From Acididesulfobacillus acetoxydans (GTDB lineage: Bacteria; Bacillota; Desulfitobacteriia; Desulfitobacteriales; Desulfitobacteriaceae), in assembly GCF_900016645.1 (NCBI RefSeq), contig NZ_CDGJ01000005.1: DNA of 64,000 bases. The stretch is one strand, 5' to 3'. Under the pieces are notes generated by a model. The model searched no databases. It saw only the letters and a program-made list of their open reading frames with translations, and was not told the DNA's origin. Positions 1 to 6,951 of this stretch are shown here, piece after piece. Position 1 is the first letter of the stretch. Each line of letters begins with the position of its first letter. The translations under genes and the position numbers were made by a program.

Positions 1-2073
1 TCCCACAATTTTGTTTGCGATGTCTGCGATATGCCCGCCTGCCGTGTTGAGCGTCTTTTGAATCTCCGCCACAATGGATTCAAGCTTTTCCGAAGTCGTT
101 AGGGGTTTGTAGTTTGAGCTCAAAATATCCTGTGCCAGCATTTTCTTTTGATCTGCCAAGGATGCGCTTCTGAGAGCTTTTTGCTGCGTAAGACCAAGTC
201 TACCGCCCCCGGCTTCCCACTGCTTTTCCACGGCTTGGAGTTGCCCCGCTGAATGGGCGCTGTTTAGCTGTCCCAGCAGCCCCAGCTTGCCCATGTCGAT
301 GTTTTTCATCTGTCCCGATGTAATGCCCAGGTTATTTTTAAGCCCCGCTACGCCCGGACCTCCGGGTCCAAAGAGGGAAAGCATTGCTCCGGATTGGGGC
401 ATGGAAAGTCCATACATCTGCTGCAAGGCGTACTCTTCAACCCCCGCCGCTTGGTTGCCGGGCGCATAGCCGCTCTTCGCATTGCCGAGCTTAGGAGTCC
501 CCCAAGTCCTTACACTTTCCCCGATTACCGCCTCAAGGGACGTTTTGCCGTTAGGGAGAACATAATTGGGCCCCATTTCTTTTGCGTGTAGATATTGCCA
601 ATAATTGCTAACCCCAGAGTTGGCAAAAGCCTCATAATTGACGAGTTGCCCCGCACCACCCATACCGGGGTTCGCGATCCCGCTACTCAAGCTGCCGAGG
701 ATTGAGGCACTCCCCGCTCCTTGCATAGACCGTGGCAGGTTCGCATTCATGGCGGTCATAATCCCCAGTAAGGTGCTGGGATTGCTCGTAACGCTCGTGG
801 ATTGAATGGCTTGTGTTGCGCTCAGGACCGCCTGCATAAGCTCCGACATACGACCGCTCATGCCGCTCTGAGACGCACTGTTCGCCAAGCTCCACCCGAA
901 TTGGCCCATATTCATCGCGGAGCCCGGACCCGTTGTAATGCCCAGCTGCGCGGCCCCTGCAAAGCCCTGAGACGCAGCGCTGCTTGAGATCCCATAAGCA
1001 CGGGAGAACCCCGCGACCTGGCTCACTTTAGTTCCCATTTGCCCCAAAGCTAAGCTGCCATAGGCGGGGCCTAGGGCATTCGCAATGGCCGCACTCTGTG
1101 AAGCCGCATAACCAAAAGCTGCCCCCGCACCGAGGACCGTATTCTGTAGCTTACTTAATCCGTCGTGTGTCGCGAGAATCTGTTTCGTGAGTCCGCTGAG
1201 GGCATCCGCTGACTTCATATAGCTGGAAACGGAGGCAACGCCCAGCCCAATCGCCGCTGTGGCTATGCCGCCAAGGGCCAGACCGCCAATACCCATGCCG
1301 CCGACAGCGGCTCCCAAAGCCGCGCCAATGCCCCTAGAAGGGAGTACGGCCTTCATGGCATTGCCCATGGCGCCGCCGCCGTTATTGCTTGGACGAGGTG
1401 GGATAGGAGGCGGTGGGGGAGGCGTAGGCACTGGGACCATATTGGATTCTGCGGCATAACTTTCGTGGAAATTCTGAGGAGCTCTTTCGTCTCCGCCTAC
1501 CCATGCCCGGTTATACTCATGCCATGTATTGTACATTTCGCTGCCGGGGGGCAAGTTCTTCCCGGCTGACAAGAAGAAATCCTTGTAGTATTCGGGTGTG
1601 TATTTTTCCTTGTTGCGGTATTGATTCAACACGGATTGCGGTGTGGGAATTGTCCCAGGCTTAGGCACAAACTTTTGAGGCTTGGGTACTCGCCCGTTGC
1701 TAACAGAAGTGCCGGCGCTTGAGCCACCACCCATCATTGCGTTGACAATGGGCATGTTTTGCTCCATCCACTCTCCTACCTCAACCCCCGAGGGCTGGGA
1801 AGGAGCCGTAGGCCGGGTCCCTGATTTCCCTATAATCGCTTGTGCGCCAGTAGTGGAATTCACGAGACGCTCCTGAATTTCCCGGATACGCTGTTTTGCC
1901 CTTTCGGTAAACGTCTGAGGAGTTGCCCCTGGGGTCCCGCCCCCGCTAGGAGAAGGGATACCTTGCTTAGCAATCTCCTGGGCCAAGTTGCGGATTTCAA
2001 TGAGCCCCTGCTTAACCGCGTTGACACCGGATAGGTCCGCCGATGTTTGCAAGTGGATATTGCTGTCAGGCAT
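1..2073 (-). CDS. Tape-measure-like tail protein, 3' end outside window
   Basis: The minus strand is open without a stop from an ATG at 2073 to base 1, exactly 691 codons, so the C-terminus lies outside the window. The N-terminus (about residues 1-40) is polar. A Pro-rich stretch with six consecutive prolines lies near residue 220, and a long Gly/Ala/Met hydrophobic segment lies at roughly 245-285. The rest is Ala/Gly/Ser/Gln-rich and probably helical. This composition and a central hydrophobic segment are typical of tailed-phage tape measure proteins, which set tail length; the family call is inferred from composition and size, not from a motif. The start overlaps the stop of the upstream 88-aa gene by 8 bp, which suggests translational coupling. 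A minor structural protein of an unusual element is the alternative. Confidence 0.6.
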   Translation of the reverse strand, partial: MPDSNIHLQTSADLSGVNAVKQGLIEIRNLAQEIAKQGIPSPSGGGTPGATPQTFTERAKQRIREIQERLVNSTTGAQAIIGKSGTRPTAPSQPSGVEVGEWMEQNMPIVNAMMGGGSSAGTSVSNGRVPKPQKFVPKPGTIPTPQSVLNQYRNKEKYTPEYYKDFFLSAGKNLPPGSEMYNTWHEYNRAWVGGDERAPQNFHESYAAESNMVPVPTPPPPPPIPPRPSNNGGGAMGNAMKAVLPSRGIGAALGAAVGGMGIGGLALGGIATAAIGLGVASVSSYMKSADALSGLTKQILATHDGLSKLQNTVLGAGAAFGYAASQSAAIANALGPAYGSLALGQMGTKVSQVAGFSRAYGISSSAASQGFAGAAQLGITTGPGSAMNMGQFGWSLANSASQSGMSGRMSELMQAVLSATQAIQSTSVTSNPSTLLGIMTAMNANLPRSMQGAGSASILGSLSSGIANPGMGGAGQLVNYEAFANSGVSNYWQYLHAKEMGPNYVLPNGKTSLEAVIGESVRTWGTPKLGNAKSGYAPGNQAAGVEEYALQQMYGLSMPQSGAMLSLFGPGGPGVAGLKNNLGITSGQMKNIDMGKLGLLGQLNSAHSAGQLQAVEKQWEAGGGRLGLTQQKALRSASLADQKKMLAQDILSSNYKPLTTSEKLESIVAEIQKTLNTAGGHIADIANKIVG

Positions 2074-2332
2074 CGAGTCGCCCTCCCCTCATTTCAACCT
2101 CCACGGCTGCGGCCGCTTGTTGTGAATTCAACATCATGGCATCCAGCGAAAGGTAGGTGTCCGACAGCGGAACCCCAAGTAAATCCCCCCCGCGCATCGC
2201 AAATTCAAGCGCTTCGTTCAGGGTAGAAAATTCTTGAGAAATTGCCGGAGTGCCTTCCCGGGTGATGGTCACGATGTACGCGCCCTGTAAGGCCCTCACG
2301 GAAATGAAACTTGGCCCTTCCGTACTAACCAT
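2066..2332 (-). CDS. Small phage-type protein, 88 aa
   Basis: An 88-residue acidic protein whose ATG is preceded by an AAAAGGAG ribosome binding site about nine bases upstream. It has no recognised motif. The pattern of short beta-like segments in the first half, then Ala-rich helix, resembles small tail-assembly proteins found just before tape measure genes, where chaperones of the gpG/gpGT kind occur. That comparison rests on position only. Its stop overlaps the start of the tape-measure-like gene, so the two are probably made together. Confidence 0.6.
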   Translation of the reverse strand: MVSTEGPSFISVRALQGAYIVTITREGTPAISQEFSTLNEALEFAMRGGDLLGVPLSDTYLSLDAMMLNSQQAAAAVEVEMRGGRLDA

Positions 2333-2527
2333 TTAAAACAACTCCTTTTTAGGTATTAATGTTCGCTATCAGCTAGCTCTCATAGCATTTCTCGTTGCGG
2401 TCGGCCCCCTCCCTAGATTCGCCGTACAAGCTTCTGGATCGCTTACTCTATAGCGTTTTCGAGCACCTATCTCTGTGCCCCGGTATAATCCTACCCCCTG
2501 GGCAAGATAGGGTTCGTTTGTGCCTGC

Positions 2528-2824
2528 CTACGAAGCAGTGAAACGCTTCCTAATCGCTGCCTTTTCTTCCGGACTCAAGTTCGACTCGTGATAGGGCTTT
2601 ACACCTAACCTGATAGCATTCCGCGAAGGCTTCACGATGACATCATATGAATCTATCTCGAAGTACCAGCCGGCTGTCTCTCCGCCGCCCTCCGTTGTCT
2701 TTAAAGGCACCAGGCCGCCTTTGATTAACTTGTCTGCCACCCTTCGGGACGCGGTGTATAGCTCAGCCACGCGATCTTCCTCATCAAAGCGGATAACTGT
2801 CTCTCGTTCTGCCGGTGTCAACAA
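2528..2824 (-). CDS. Hypothetical phage protein, about 98 aa
   Basis: I place the start at a TTG at 2824 because a GGGAGGAG ribosome binding site lies about eight bases upstream; the longer reading from 2842 would put that site inside the gene. The protein is charged, with an N-terminal helical segment rich in Glu/Arg (TPAERETVIRF) and a central Trp-Tyr-Phe beta-like patch. It has no recognised domain. It follows the 56-aa gene by 22 bp in a tightly packed leftward operon of small element genes. About 195 bp of DNA without a gene separate it from the next gene. Confidence 0.55.
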   Translation of the reverse strand: MLTPAERETVIRFDEEDRVAELYTASRRVADKLIKGGLVPLKTTEGGGETAGWYFEIDSYDVIVKPSRNAIRLGVKPYHESNLSPEEKAAIRKRFTAS

Positions 2825-2846
2825 AATGACCACTCCTCCCAAAATT

Positions 2847-3017
2847 TCAGTGTTTTACAAAAACCTGCCTAGTGCGCGCAACCTCCCGCTCATGCCGTGA
2901 GAATGCCTTGCCCCGTCTCAGGGCCGTTGCCCATAAGTCGGGACGCCCCCTTAGAAGCTCCATGAACTCAGACTCTGTCATCGCCAGTCGTTGTTTCGGC
3001 AGCTTAATCTCGATCAT
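2847..3017 (-). CDS. Small basic protein, 56 aa
   Basis: A short reading frame of 56 codons on the minus strand, starting ATG ATC GAG and ending TGA at 2847. It begins with an ATGA overlap on the stop of the preceding 94-aa gene, which is the classic sign of a coupled pair. The protein contains ELLRGRPDLWATALRRGKAF and is Arg-rich at the C-terminus. Short proteins with an RGRP(D/E)LW..ALRRGK pattern occur in phage accessory modules, but I know of no function. Its size would make it easy to miss. Confidence 0.6.
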   Translation of the reverse strand: MIEIKLPKQRLAMTESEFMELLRGRPDLWATALRRGKAFSRHEREVARTRQVFVKH

Positions 3018-3298
3018 CGGATGACCACCTTCTCCCCATAAAAGCCGGGCGAATACCGTAGCTCAAAATCCCCCCGCAGGATGTCTGCCGTGCCGATTGA
3101 ACCGTCTGGACGCTGTTCCCAATCAATCTCAAAGATCATGAGCCTGGCAAAAATCTCCGAGTGCATTCGCTCTAACACCTCCAGCTGCCAAGCATGATCC
3201 TTCACCTCTTCCAGCGAAGCGGTTTCTTGCCACTTACGCGCAGCTTGAATTCGCCGCCGAATGTCACTCAACGCGGCTAGCCAAATTGCAGACTCCAA
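3014..3298 (-). CDS. Hypothetical element protein, 94 aa
   Basis: A 94-residue protein starting with TTG at 3298, supported by a GGAGGGGG ribosome binding site seven bases upstream. Residues 1-55 form an amphipathic helical region with many Arg, Glu and Gln; the C-terminal half has a beta-like pattern ending GFYGEKVVIR. No domain is recognised. It sits 21 bp downstream of the YozE-like gene and overlaps the next gene by 4 bp, so it belongs to the same leftward transcription unit. Confidence 0.6.
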   Translation of the reverse strand: MESAIWLAALSDIRRRIQAARKWQETASLEEVKDHAWQLEVLERMHSEIFARLMIFEIDWEQRPDGSIGTADILRGDFELRYSPGFYGEKVVIR

Positions 3299-3319
3299 CT
3301 CAGAACCCCCTCCGCTGCC

Positions 3320-3529
3320 CTAATTCATAAAGGCCCATGCCTGACTGAATGTCTCCATCGCCGCATCGCAAACCCCTCTGCTGCGCAGATAGCCCAGAAT
3401 GACGGACTCGTCTATGGCCCTTCCAGGGAAACGGGCATCACTTTTTACATCTCTGGCCAAATCCCCAACCGCGCCATCTGACTTCGCGTAATTTGAAACA
3501 ATCCACTCCCGGAAATACTTAAGCTTCAA
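3320..3529 (-). CDS. YozE/SAM-like fold protein
   Basis: The protein matches the YozE_SAM_like pattern: an aromatic Tyr-Phe-x-x-Trp start, then GDLARDVKSDARFP in the middle, a YL segment, and a C-terminal F..AWAFMN. The first 8-10 residues of the frame open at 3580 are encoded inside repeat DNA, and an AAGGGGG ribosome binding site lies before a TTG at 3529, so I start there (69 aa). YozE proteins in Bacillus are short cytosolic proteins of unknown role with a SAM-like helical fold. Here the gene is part of the element, directly downstream of an array of GCGCATTAAG repeats. Confidence 0.65.
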   Translation of the reverse strand: MKLKYFREWIVSNYAKSDGAVGDLARDVKSDARFPGRAIDESVILGYLRSRGVCDAAMETFSQAWAFMN

Positions 3530-3548
3530 AATCAACACCCCCTTCCGA

Positions 3549-3632
3549 CTTAATGCGCACTTAATGCGCAGGGTACGCAAGACCGCAAAGCCTTACTACA
3601 GGCCTTTTTGCGCTTAATACGCTTTTTGCGCA
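3549..3632 (-). repeat. Iteron-like array A
   Basis: On the minus strand, reading 3632 to 3549, there are three 9-bp units (GCGCAAAAA-GCGTATTAA-GCGCAAAAA, 3604-3632) and, after a spacer, two perfect tandem TGCGCATTAAG units of 11 bp (3549-3570). The same order occurs in array B in the opposite orientation. The array lies in the leader of the YozE-like gene and also encodes the last residues of the preceding 110-aa gene. Such phased repeats are typical of binding sites for a replication initiator or a repressor. Confidence 0.75.
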
Positions 3633-3946
3633 GATCGTTTCTTACAAACCCCAGGTTGCACGGGAAACAGGTCACACTCCGGCCAAAAAACACAATGGCC
3701 CACCTCTAAGCACTCAGAACGGGCATTCTGCCTAGATAATATTTCGAGTAAAATAATATTTGTATTCCGTACTATTTGAGAGTTGAGTTCTCCTATAGGG
3801 AGAGACCCCCTGTGTGACTCCATCTGTATTTTTCCCTCACTACTCCATAGCCAGGTCCCCCTCTCCTCAACCTGGCGAATAACTCTCTGTGCTGTCTCCA
3901 TACCCTCCTTACGGGGGATTGACTTTGCTACGTCAAAAATGTTCAT
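3614..3946 (-). CDS. Hypothetical protein, 110 aa, N-terminus related to upstream gene
   Basis: I start it at an ATG at 3946 because a GGAGGG ribosome binding site lies upstream, whereas the ATG at 3973 has none; the frame then overlaps the 98-aa gene by 14 bp. The N-terminus MNIFDVAKSIPRKEG closely resembles the start of its neighbour (VLDLAKNIPPRGK), so the two may share a docking or targeting peptide. The rest shows no known domain; four Cys (CLEVGHCVFWPEC and one more) cluster near the C-terminus and might bind metal. Its last residues, KKRSAQKAY, are encoded by the iteron array. Confidence 0.55.
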   Translation of the reverse strand: MNIFDVAKSIPRKEGMETAQRVIRQVEERGTWLWSSEGKIQMESHRGSLPIGELNSQIVRNTNIILLEILSRQNARSECLEVGHCVFWPECDLFPVQPGVCKKRSAQKAY

Positions 3947-4229
3947 CCAGCTTGAATCCCTCCATTCGCTCATCTAGCGTCGTGCCGTGGACCCCTAACT
4001 CATTCAAAATCGCATTGATTTCCGCAAGGATTTTTTGAAATTCAGGCATCCACCTTTGAGCTTCCTCATCCGTTCGCTTTGGATCATCTAGCCACTGCTC
4101 ACCCTTTATCTCACGCGCTAGGAGTTCGTTATATCGCCGCTTCAATTCAAACAGCCTTGCCGCGTTGTAAACCTTCACTGGGCTCTTACCACGAGGGGGA
4201 ATGTTTTTAGCCAGATCAAGGACACCCAA
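3933..4229 (-). CDS. Hypothetical coiled helical protein, 98 aa
   Basis: The start is a TTG at 4229 with an AGGAGG ribosome binding site eight bases upstream; an ATG five bases earlier is in a frame that stops after five codons. The N-terminus is VLDLAKNIPPRGK, similar to that of the next gene. Residues 25-80 are strongly helical and charged (FELKRRYNELLAREIKGEQW, then EFQKILAEINAIL), a likely coiled-coil or helical hairpin. I recognise no family. The gene and its neighbour are the only genes enclosed by the outward-facing inverted iteron arrays A and B. Confidence 0.6.
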   Translation of the reverse strand: MGVLDLAKNIPPRGKSPVKVYNAARLFELKRRYNELLAREIKGEQWLDDPKRTDEEAQRWMPEFQKILAEINAILNELGVHGTTLDERMEGFKLDEHF

Positions 4230-4263
4230 TCATGACACCTCCTAGAAAAAACTAAATATAATC

Positions 4264-4348
4264 TGCGCAAAAAGCGTATTTGGCGCAAAAAGGCTCTGGG
4301 AGCGGGTTTCAGCTGCGCATTAAGTCGCGCATTAAGTGCGCATTAAGT
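4264..4348 (+). repeat. Iteron-like array B (inverted relative to A)
   Basis: On the plus strand there are GCGCAAAAA-GCGTATTTG-GCGCAAAAA (4265-4292, 9-bp period) followed by three GCGCATTAAGT units at 4315, 4327 and 4338 (12- and 11-bp spacing). This is the same layout as array A but in the opposite orientation. The stretch 4230-4424 holds no gene; it carries this array and part of array C. Confidence 0.75.
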
Positions 4349-4369
4349 CGGTACCCATTGCCCGCGATA

Positions 4370-4452
4370 CTTTTTGCGCATTAATGCGCACGCCCGAATA
4401 ACCCGCAAACCCGCGTGGGAGGCCTTATTGCGCTTTTTGCGCTTTTTGCGCA
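4370..4452 (-). repeat. Iteron-like array C with 16-bp palindrome
   Basis: Reading the minus strand from 4452, there are three 9-bp units (two GCGCAAAAA-type and one GCGCAATAA-type, 4424-4452), then a perfect 16-bp palindrome TGCGCATTAATGCGCA at 4375-4390 and a further GCGCAAAAAG at 4370-4379. It faces array B. The distal part encodes the C-terminal AQKAQKAQ of the DUF3987-like protein. Confidence 0.7.
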
Positions 4453-5795
4453 ACTGATTTCCAAGTTTTCACCGGCCTGCCGGTCGTCCTCCTGGTTTCT
4501 TCCAGCGCGACCCTTCCTTGAGCCAGCAACGTTTTCAATGCGCCAGCAATTTTTCCGCTTGACGTGTGCTTTTGGAAATTGATGTAAACTTCCGTTTGTG
4601 TTTTTGGGCCCTCCTGTAGGAGGTCGAGAATCTTTTGTTGTAGACCATCCTCCGCCCGCTCACCGAAGACGAACCTTGCCGACTGGCTGCAATACTCCCA
4701 AAGTGCCGTAGCTGCCAGCAAGTGCTCTCGCTGAATCACGTCGGATTGATCCAGCAAAGCGTAAATCAACGCCAAACGCATGACCTGCGCTTCGCTCCGG
4801 GCGGTTACGGCCCCGAGAAGGCCACTCGCTCCCTGCGCCAGCTCCGAATAGACGATCTGCCACATGTGCTGGGAGTCCTCATCTCGCTTTACCTCGTGGG
4901 TGTTTCGGGCTGACACAACGGCTGACCGGACTCGCTCTGCCAAGTCACGAAGTATGTCGTCCTCTAGAGGGCAAGCGTCCGGAAGTAACTTTGACCGTCG
5001 GACGCACACCCATAAAAATCGATTAGAAAAACCATTGAAGTTTTCAGTCTCGCTTAATGTCCTTGTCAGTTCGTCGCGCGTGATGTGCCCAACGACGGAA
5101 ACGTGTGCGCCCGTTGCCCTCGCAGGGGAATTCTTGGTCAACACCTGCAACGTCTCCCCGTCCCATGCCCGACGTACTACGGGGGAGAGCGTGTTTCCCT
5201 GACGACTCATGACCTTGAGCATACTGGCGAATTCACCCTCAATAACAAGGATTCGCTTGTCAGAGACGCCGGGATCTGTGATTACATCTTGGTAGTCAAT
5301 GACAACCCCCTTTTCCTTACGGGGTTGTTGCTCGATAATGGGATCGCGGACAGCCCAGATTAGCCCCTCCCCTGTGGACAGACCCGAGGGGGTTTTGTAT
5401 TTTGCCCATTCCGGCTCAATCTTGGCAAATAGATCGCGAACCCATCCCCACGATGATCCTTTTCGACCTTTAGCGGATTCGCCAACCAAAACGGCGAACA
5501 GGTTCGTGTAGTGTTTGTCTGCGCCAGCTTGGAAATATGGACCCCGACCAACAATGTTTCCGAACCCAATCAAGAAATTCACAAGGAGCGCCGCCTTGTC
5601 ACTTTCAGAATGAGGCAAGATGTTCGCCACAACTTCTCCCGCTAACCCATGTAGTGCCTCCCGCGGCAGAACCGGCCACTCCGGAATAAGGGGAAAGGCC
5701 GACTCGCAAACCCTTTCCGCTACCTCACGCGCTTCCTGCTCCTGTCTTGCTTTTACCAGTTCCTGCGCCTTCGCTAAGTTTTCAATAAGTCCCAT
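4425..5795 (-). CDS. DUF3987-like replication ATPase
   Basis: A 456-residue protein starting at the ATG at 5795 (MGLIENLAKAQ), which has a GGTGGTGGAA site in front and overlaps the primase gene by 14 bp. It has an N-terminal helical region, then a P-loop-like GESAKGRKGSS near residue 110, an acidic strand DKRILVIEGEFASML, and a C-terminal winged-helix-like part (TQTEVYINFQKH). This is the DUF3987 arrangement seen in proteins paired with CHC2 primases in phages and integrative elements, where they act as helicase/primase-associated ATPases. The pairing with the upstream zinc-finger gene supports a role in element replication. The C-terminus AQKAQKAQ is encoded in array C. Confidence 0.75.
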   Translation of the reverse strand: MGLIENLAKAQELVKARQEQEAREVAERVCESAFPLIPEWPVLPREALHGLAGEVVANILPHSESDKAALLVNFLIGFGNIVGRGPYFQAGADKHYTNLFAVLVGESAKGRKGSSWGWVRDLFAKIEPEWAKYKTPSGLSTGEGLIWAVRDPIIEQQPRKEKGVVIDYQDVITDPGVSDKRILVIEGEFASMLKVMSRQGNTLSPVVRRAWDGETLQVLTKNSPARATGAHVSVVGHITRDELTRTLSETENFNGFSNRFLWVCVRRSKLLPDACPLEDDILRDLAERVRSAVVSARNTHEVKRDEDSQHMWQIVYSELAQGASGLLGAVTARSEAQVMRLALIYALLDQSDVIQREHLLAATALWEYCSQSARFVFGERAEDGLQQKILDLLQEGPKTQTEVYINFQKHTSSGKIAGALKTLLAQGRVALEETRRTTGRPVKTWKSVAQKAQKAQ

Positions 5796-6369
5796 AAGTT
5801 CCACCACCATCCAGAAGGATAAAAATTTTGCCATCGTCTTCCGTGATAATGGCATCAATCAGGTGTTCTAAGTTAATTAACAATTCCATCGTTTCATCGT
5901 CCACTGTTTCAGGCTTAATCATCTGCAAAAGGTTGTCGCGCATGTCGCAGGCCATCCGGAAGAGCGAATCTACACCCTGCTTCCACGCGCGTTCCAGCTC
6001 TCGCCGCTCCTGCCGCTCCCGAATCTCAGCCCGTTGCTCTCGGCTCAAGGGTTTGTCCCGCTCGACCGCAAGGCCGAAGTCTGAGGCAATCAGCCGGGCG
6101 GCTTCAAGGGCCGTCAGTCCGTAGAGCTTAGCGACGAAGTCAACCCCATCCCCGCTTGTTCCGCAGCCAAAACAGTGGAAACGATCCCCTTTAAAGGATA
6201 ACGAAGGGTTTTTGTCCTCGTGGAATGGGCAGACCACCCAGAGCTTCCCGGCCCGAAGCGTGAGTGGGTTCGGGGAATAGCGTTTAAAGATTTCCCTAAG
6301 AGGAATCTCGCGGATAAGCTTGAAAACATCTTGATTTCCTGATATGATTCCCATATAGGAATTACTCAA
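5782..6369 (-). CDS. CHC2 zinc-finger primase-like protein
   Basis: A 195-residue protein with a DnaG-type CHC2 zinc finger: CPFH near residue 48 and CFGC about 22 residues later, within the pattern PLREIFKRY...CPFHEDKNPSLSF...FHCFGCGTSGDGVDFV. The rest is a charged helical region; there is no TOPRIM catalytic domain, so it is much shorter than DnaG (about 600 aa). Split primases of this kind are common in phages and work with a separate helicase/polymerase, here probably the overlapping DUF3987-like gene. The start is a TTG at 6369 behind GAGGTGACAAT. Confidence 0.8.
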   Translation of the reverse strand: MSNSYMGIISGNQDVFKLIREIPLREIFKRYSPNPLTLRAGKLWVVCPFHEDKNPSLSFKGDRFHCFGCGTSGDGVDFVAKLYGLTALEAARLIASDFGLAVERDKPLSREQRAEIRERQERRELERAWKQGVDSLFRMACDMRDNLLQMIKPETVDDETMELLINLEHLIDAIITEDDGKIFILLDGGGTYGTY

Positions 6370-6387
6370 ATTGTCACCTCGATTCTC

Positions 6388-6420
6388 CCCCGGCCTGCGC
6401 AGCCGGGGTTTTTGTTTTTA
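6388..6420 (+). terminator. Plus-strand Rho-independent terminator in a minus-strand operon
   Basis: A seven-base-pair stem CCCCGGC/GCCGGGG (6388-6394 with 6402-6408) is followed on the plus strand by a T-rich tract to 6419. It lies between two minus-strand genes, so it would end a transcript running antisense to the primase/ATPase genes. Confidence 0.6.
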
Positions 6421-6433
6421 TAGGAAACCCGAA

Positions 6434-6655
6434 TCAGCAGGCGATAGTGTCTTTTTGACCTTGCCTTTCAAGCCATGCAACGAATGCCTTTTTGGCCACC
6501 AAATGTTTTTTGCCAATTTTGAAGCCAGGGAAATCCGCTCTCTTAAAGAGCTCATAACCTGTCGCCAATTGACTATTTAATATTCGAGCGATTTCGCGGG
6601 GCCCAAGTATATCAGGTGCATTTTCGATAAGAAGTGGATTTTTTGCAGTAATCAT
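6434..6655 (-). CDS. Excisionase-like HTH protein
   Basis: A 73-residue protein with the pattern of small MerR-type/AlpA excisionases: DILGPREIARILN (first helix and turn), YELFKRADFPGFKIGKKHLVAKKAFVAWLERQ (recognition helix, wing, final helix). Such proteins bind and bend DNA for excision or act as early regulators. A GAGGAGGTA site lies 12 bases before the ATG. It is the first gene of the leftward element operon, consistent with an early control gene. Confidence 0.75.
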   Translation of the reverse strand: MITAKNPLLIENAPDILGPREIARILNSQLATGYELFKRADFPGFKIGKKHLVAKKAFVAWLERQGQKDTIAC

Positions 6656-6834
6656 AAATGTAAAATACCTCCTCTTGAGTTTACATCCCTTTTTTACTTC
6701 AACTGTCTCTTCCGTGTCGTTTCCGGCGCGCTCGCTTGCTGGCTCACTTCATCCTACTTTAATCGACGGAATTGCACCGTCCCTCGTGGCCTCGTCAAGG
6801 TCTTGGCTCGCGTATCCTTCGGTCACAGTGACGT

Positions 6835-6863
6835 TATGTTGTTTTCAAAGAGCGAGTTGTCAA
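6835..6863 (-). promoter_or_regulatory. Probable promoter of the leftward element operon
   Basis: A perfect TTGACA -35 lies at 6858-6863 on the minus strand; 17 bp further comes AACATA (6835-6840), a weak -10. The leader to the HTH gene is about 170 bases and contains a small hairpin (GACGG/CCGTC, around 6761-6780). Apart from this and the facing promoter, 6656-6944 holds no gene. Confidence 0.45.
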
Positions 6864-6887
6864 GGAACGGTTGTTGCTGAATTTGCC

Positions 6888-6951
6888 TTGTTTTTTCTCG
6901 TTTGATATCGTATAATTAAAGAATAATATAGGGGGTGTACAGGGGTGTACA
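6888..6951 (+). promoter_or_regulatory. Strong promoter and tandem operator-like repeat
   Basis: TTGTTT (6888-6893), a 17-bp spacer and a perfect TATAAT (6911-6916) form a good sigma-A promoter. Immediately after the expected transcription start come two exact tandem copies of GGGGTGTACA (6932-6941, 6942-6951), which also contain the ribosome binding region and GTG start of the next gene. A repressor bound there would block both transcription and translation. Confidence 0.65.

Noticed and set aside
2333..2527. Late promoter between the 98-aa and 88-aa element genes
   Set aside because: No acceptable -35/-10 pair at proper spacing on the minus strand; the stretch is left as unassigned.
3604..4452. 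CRISPR array
   Set aside because: Repeat units are 9-11 bp and directly adjacent with no unique spacers of constant length; no cas genes are near.
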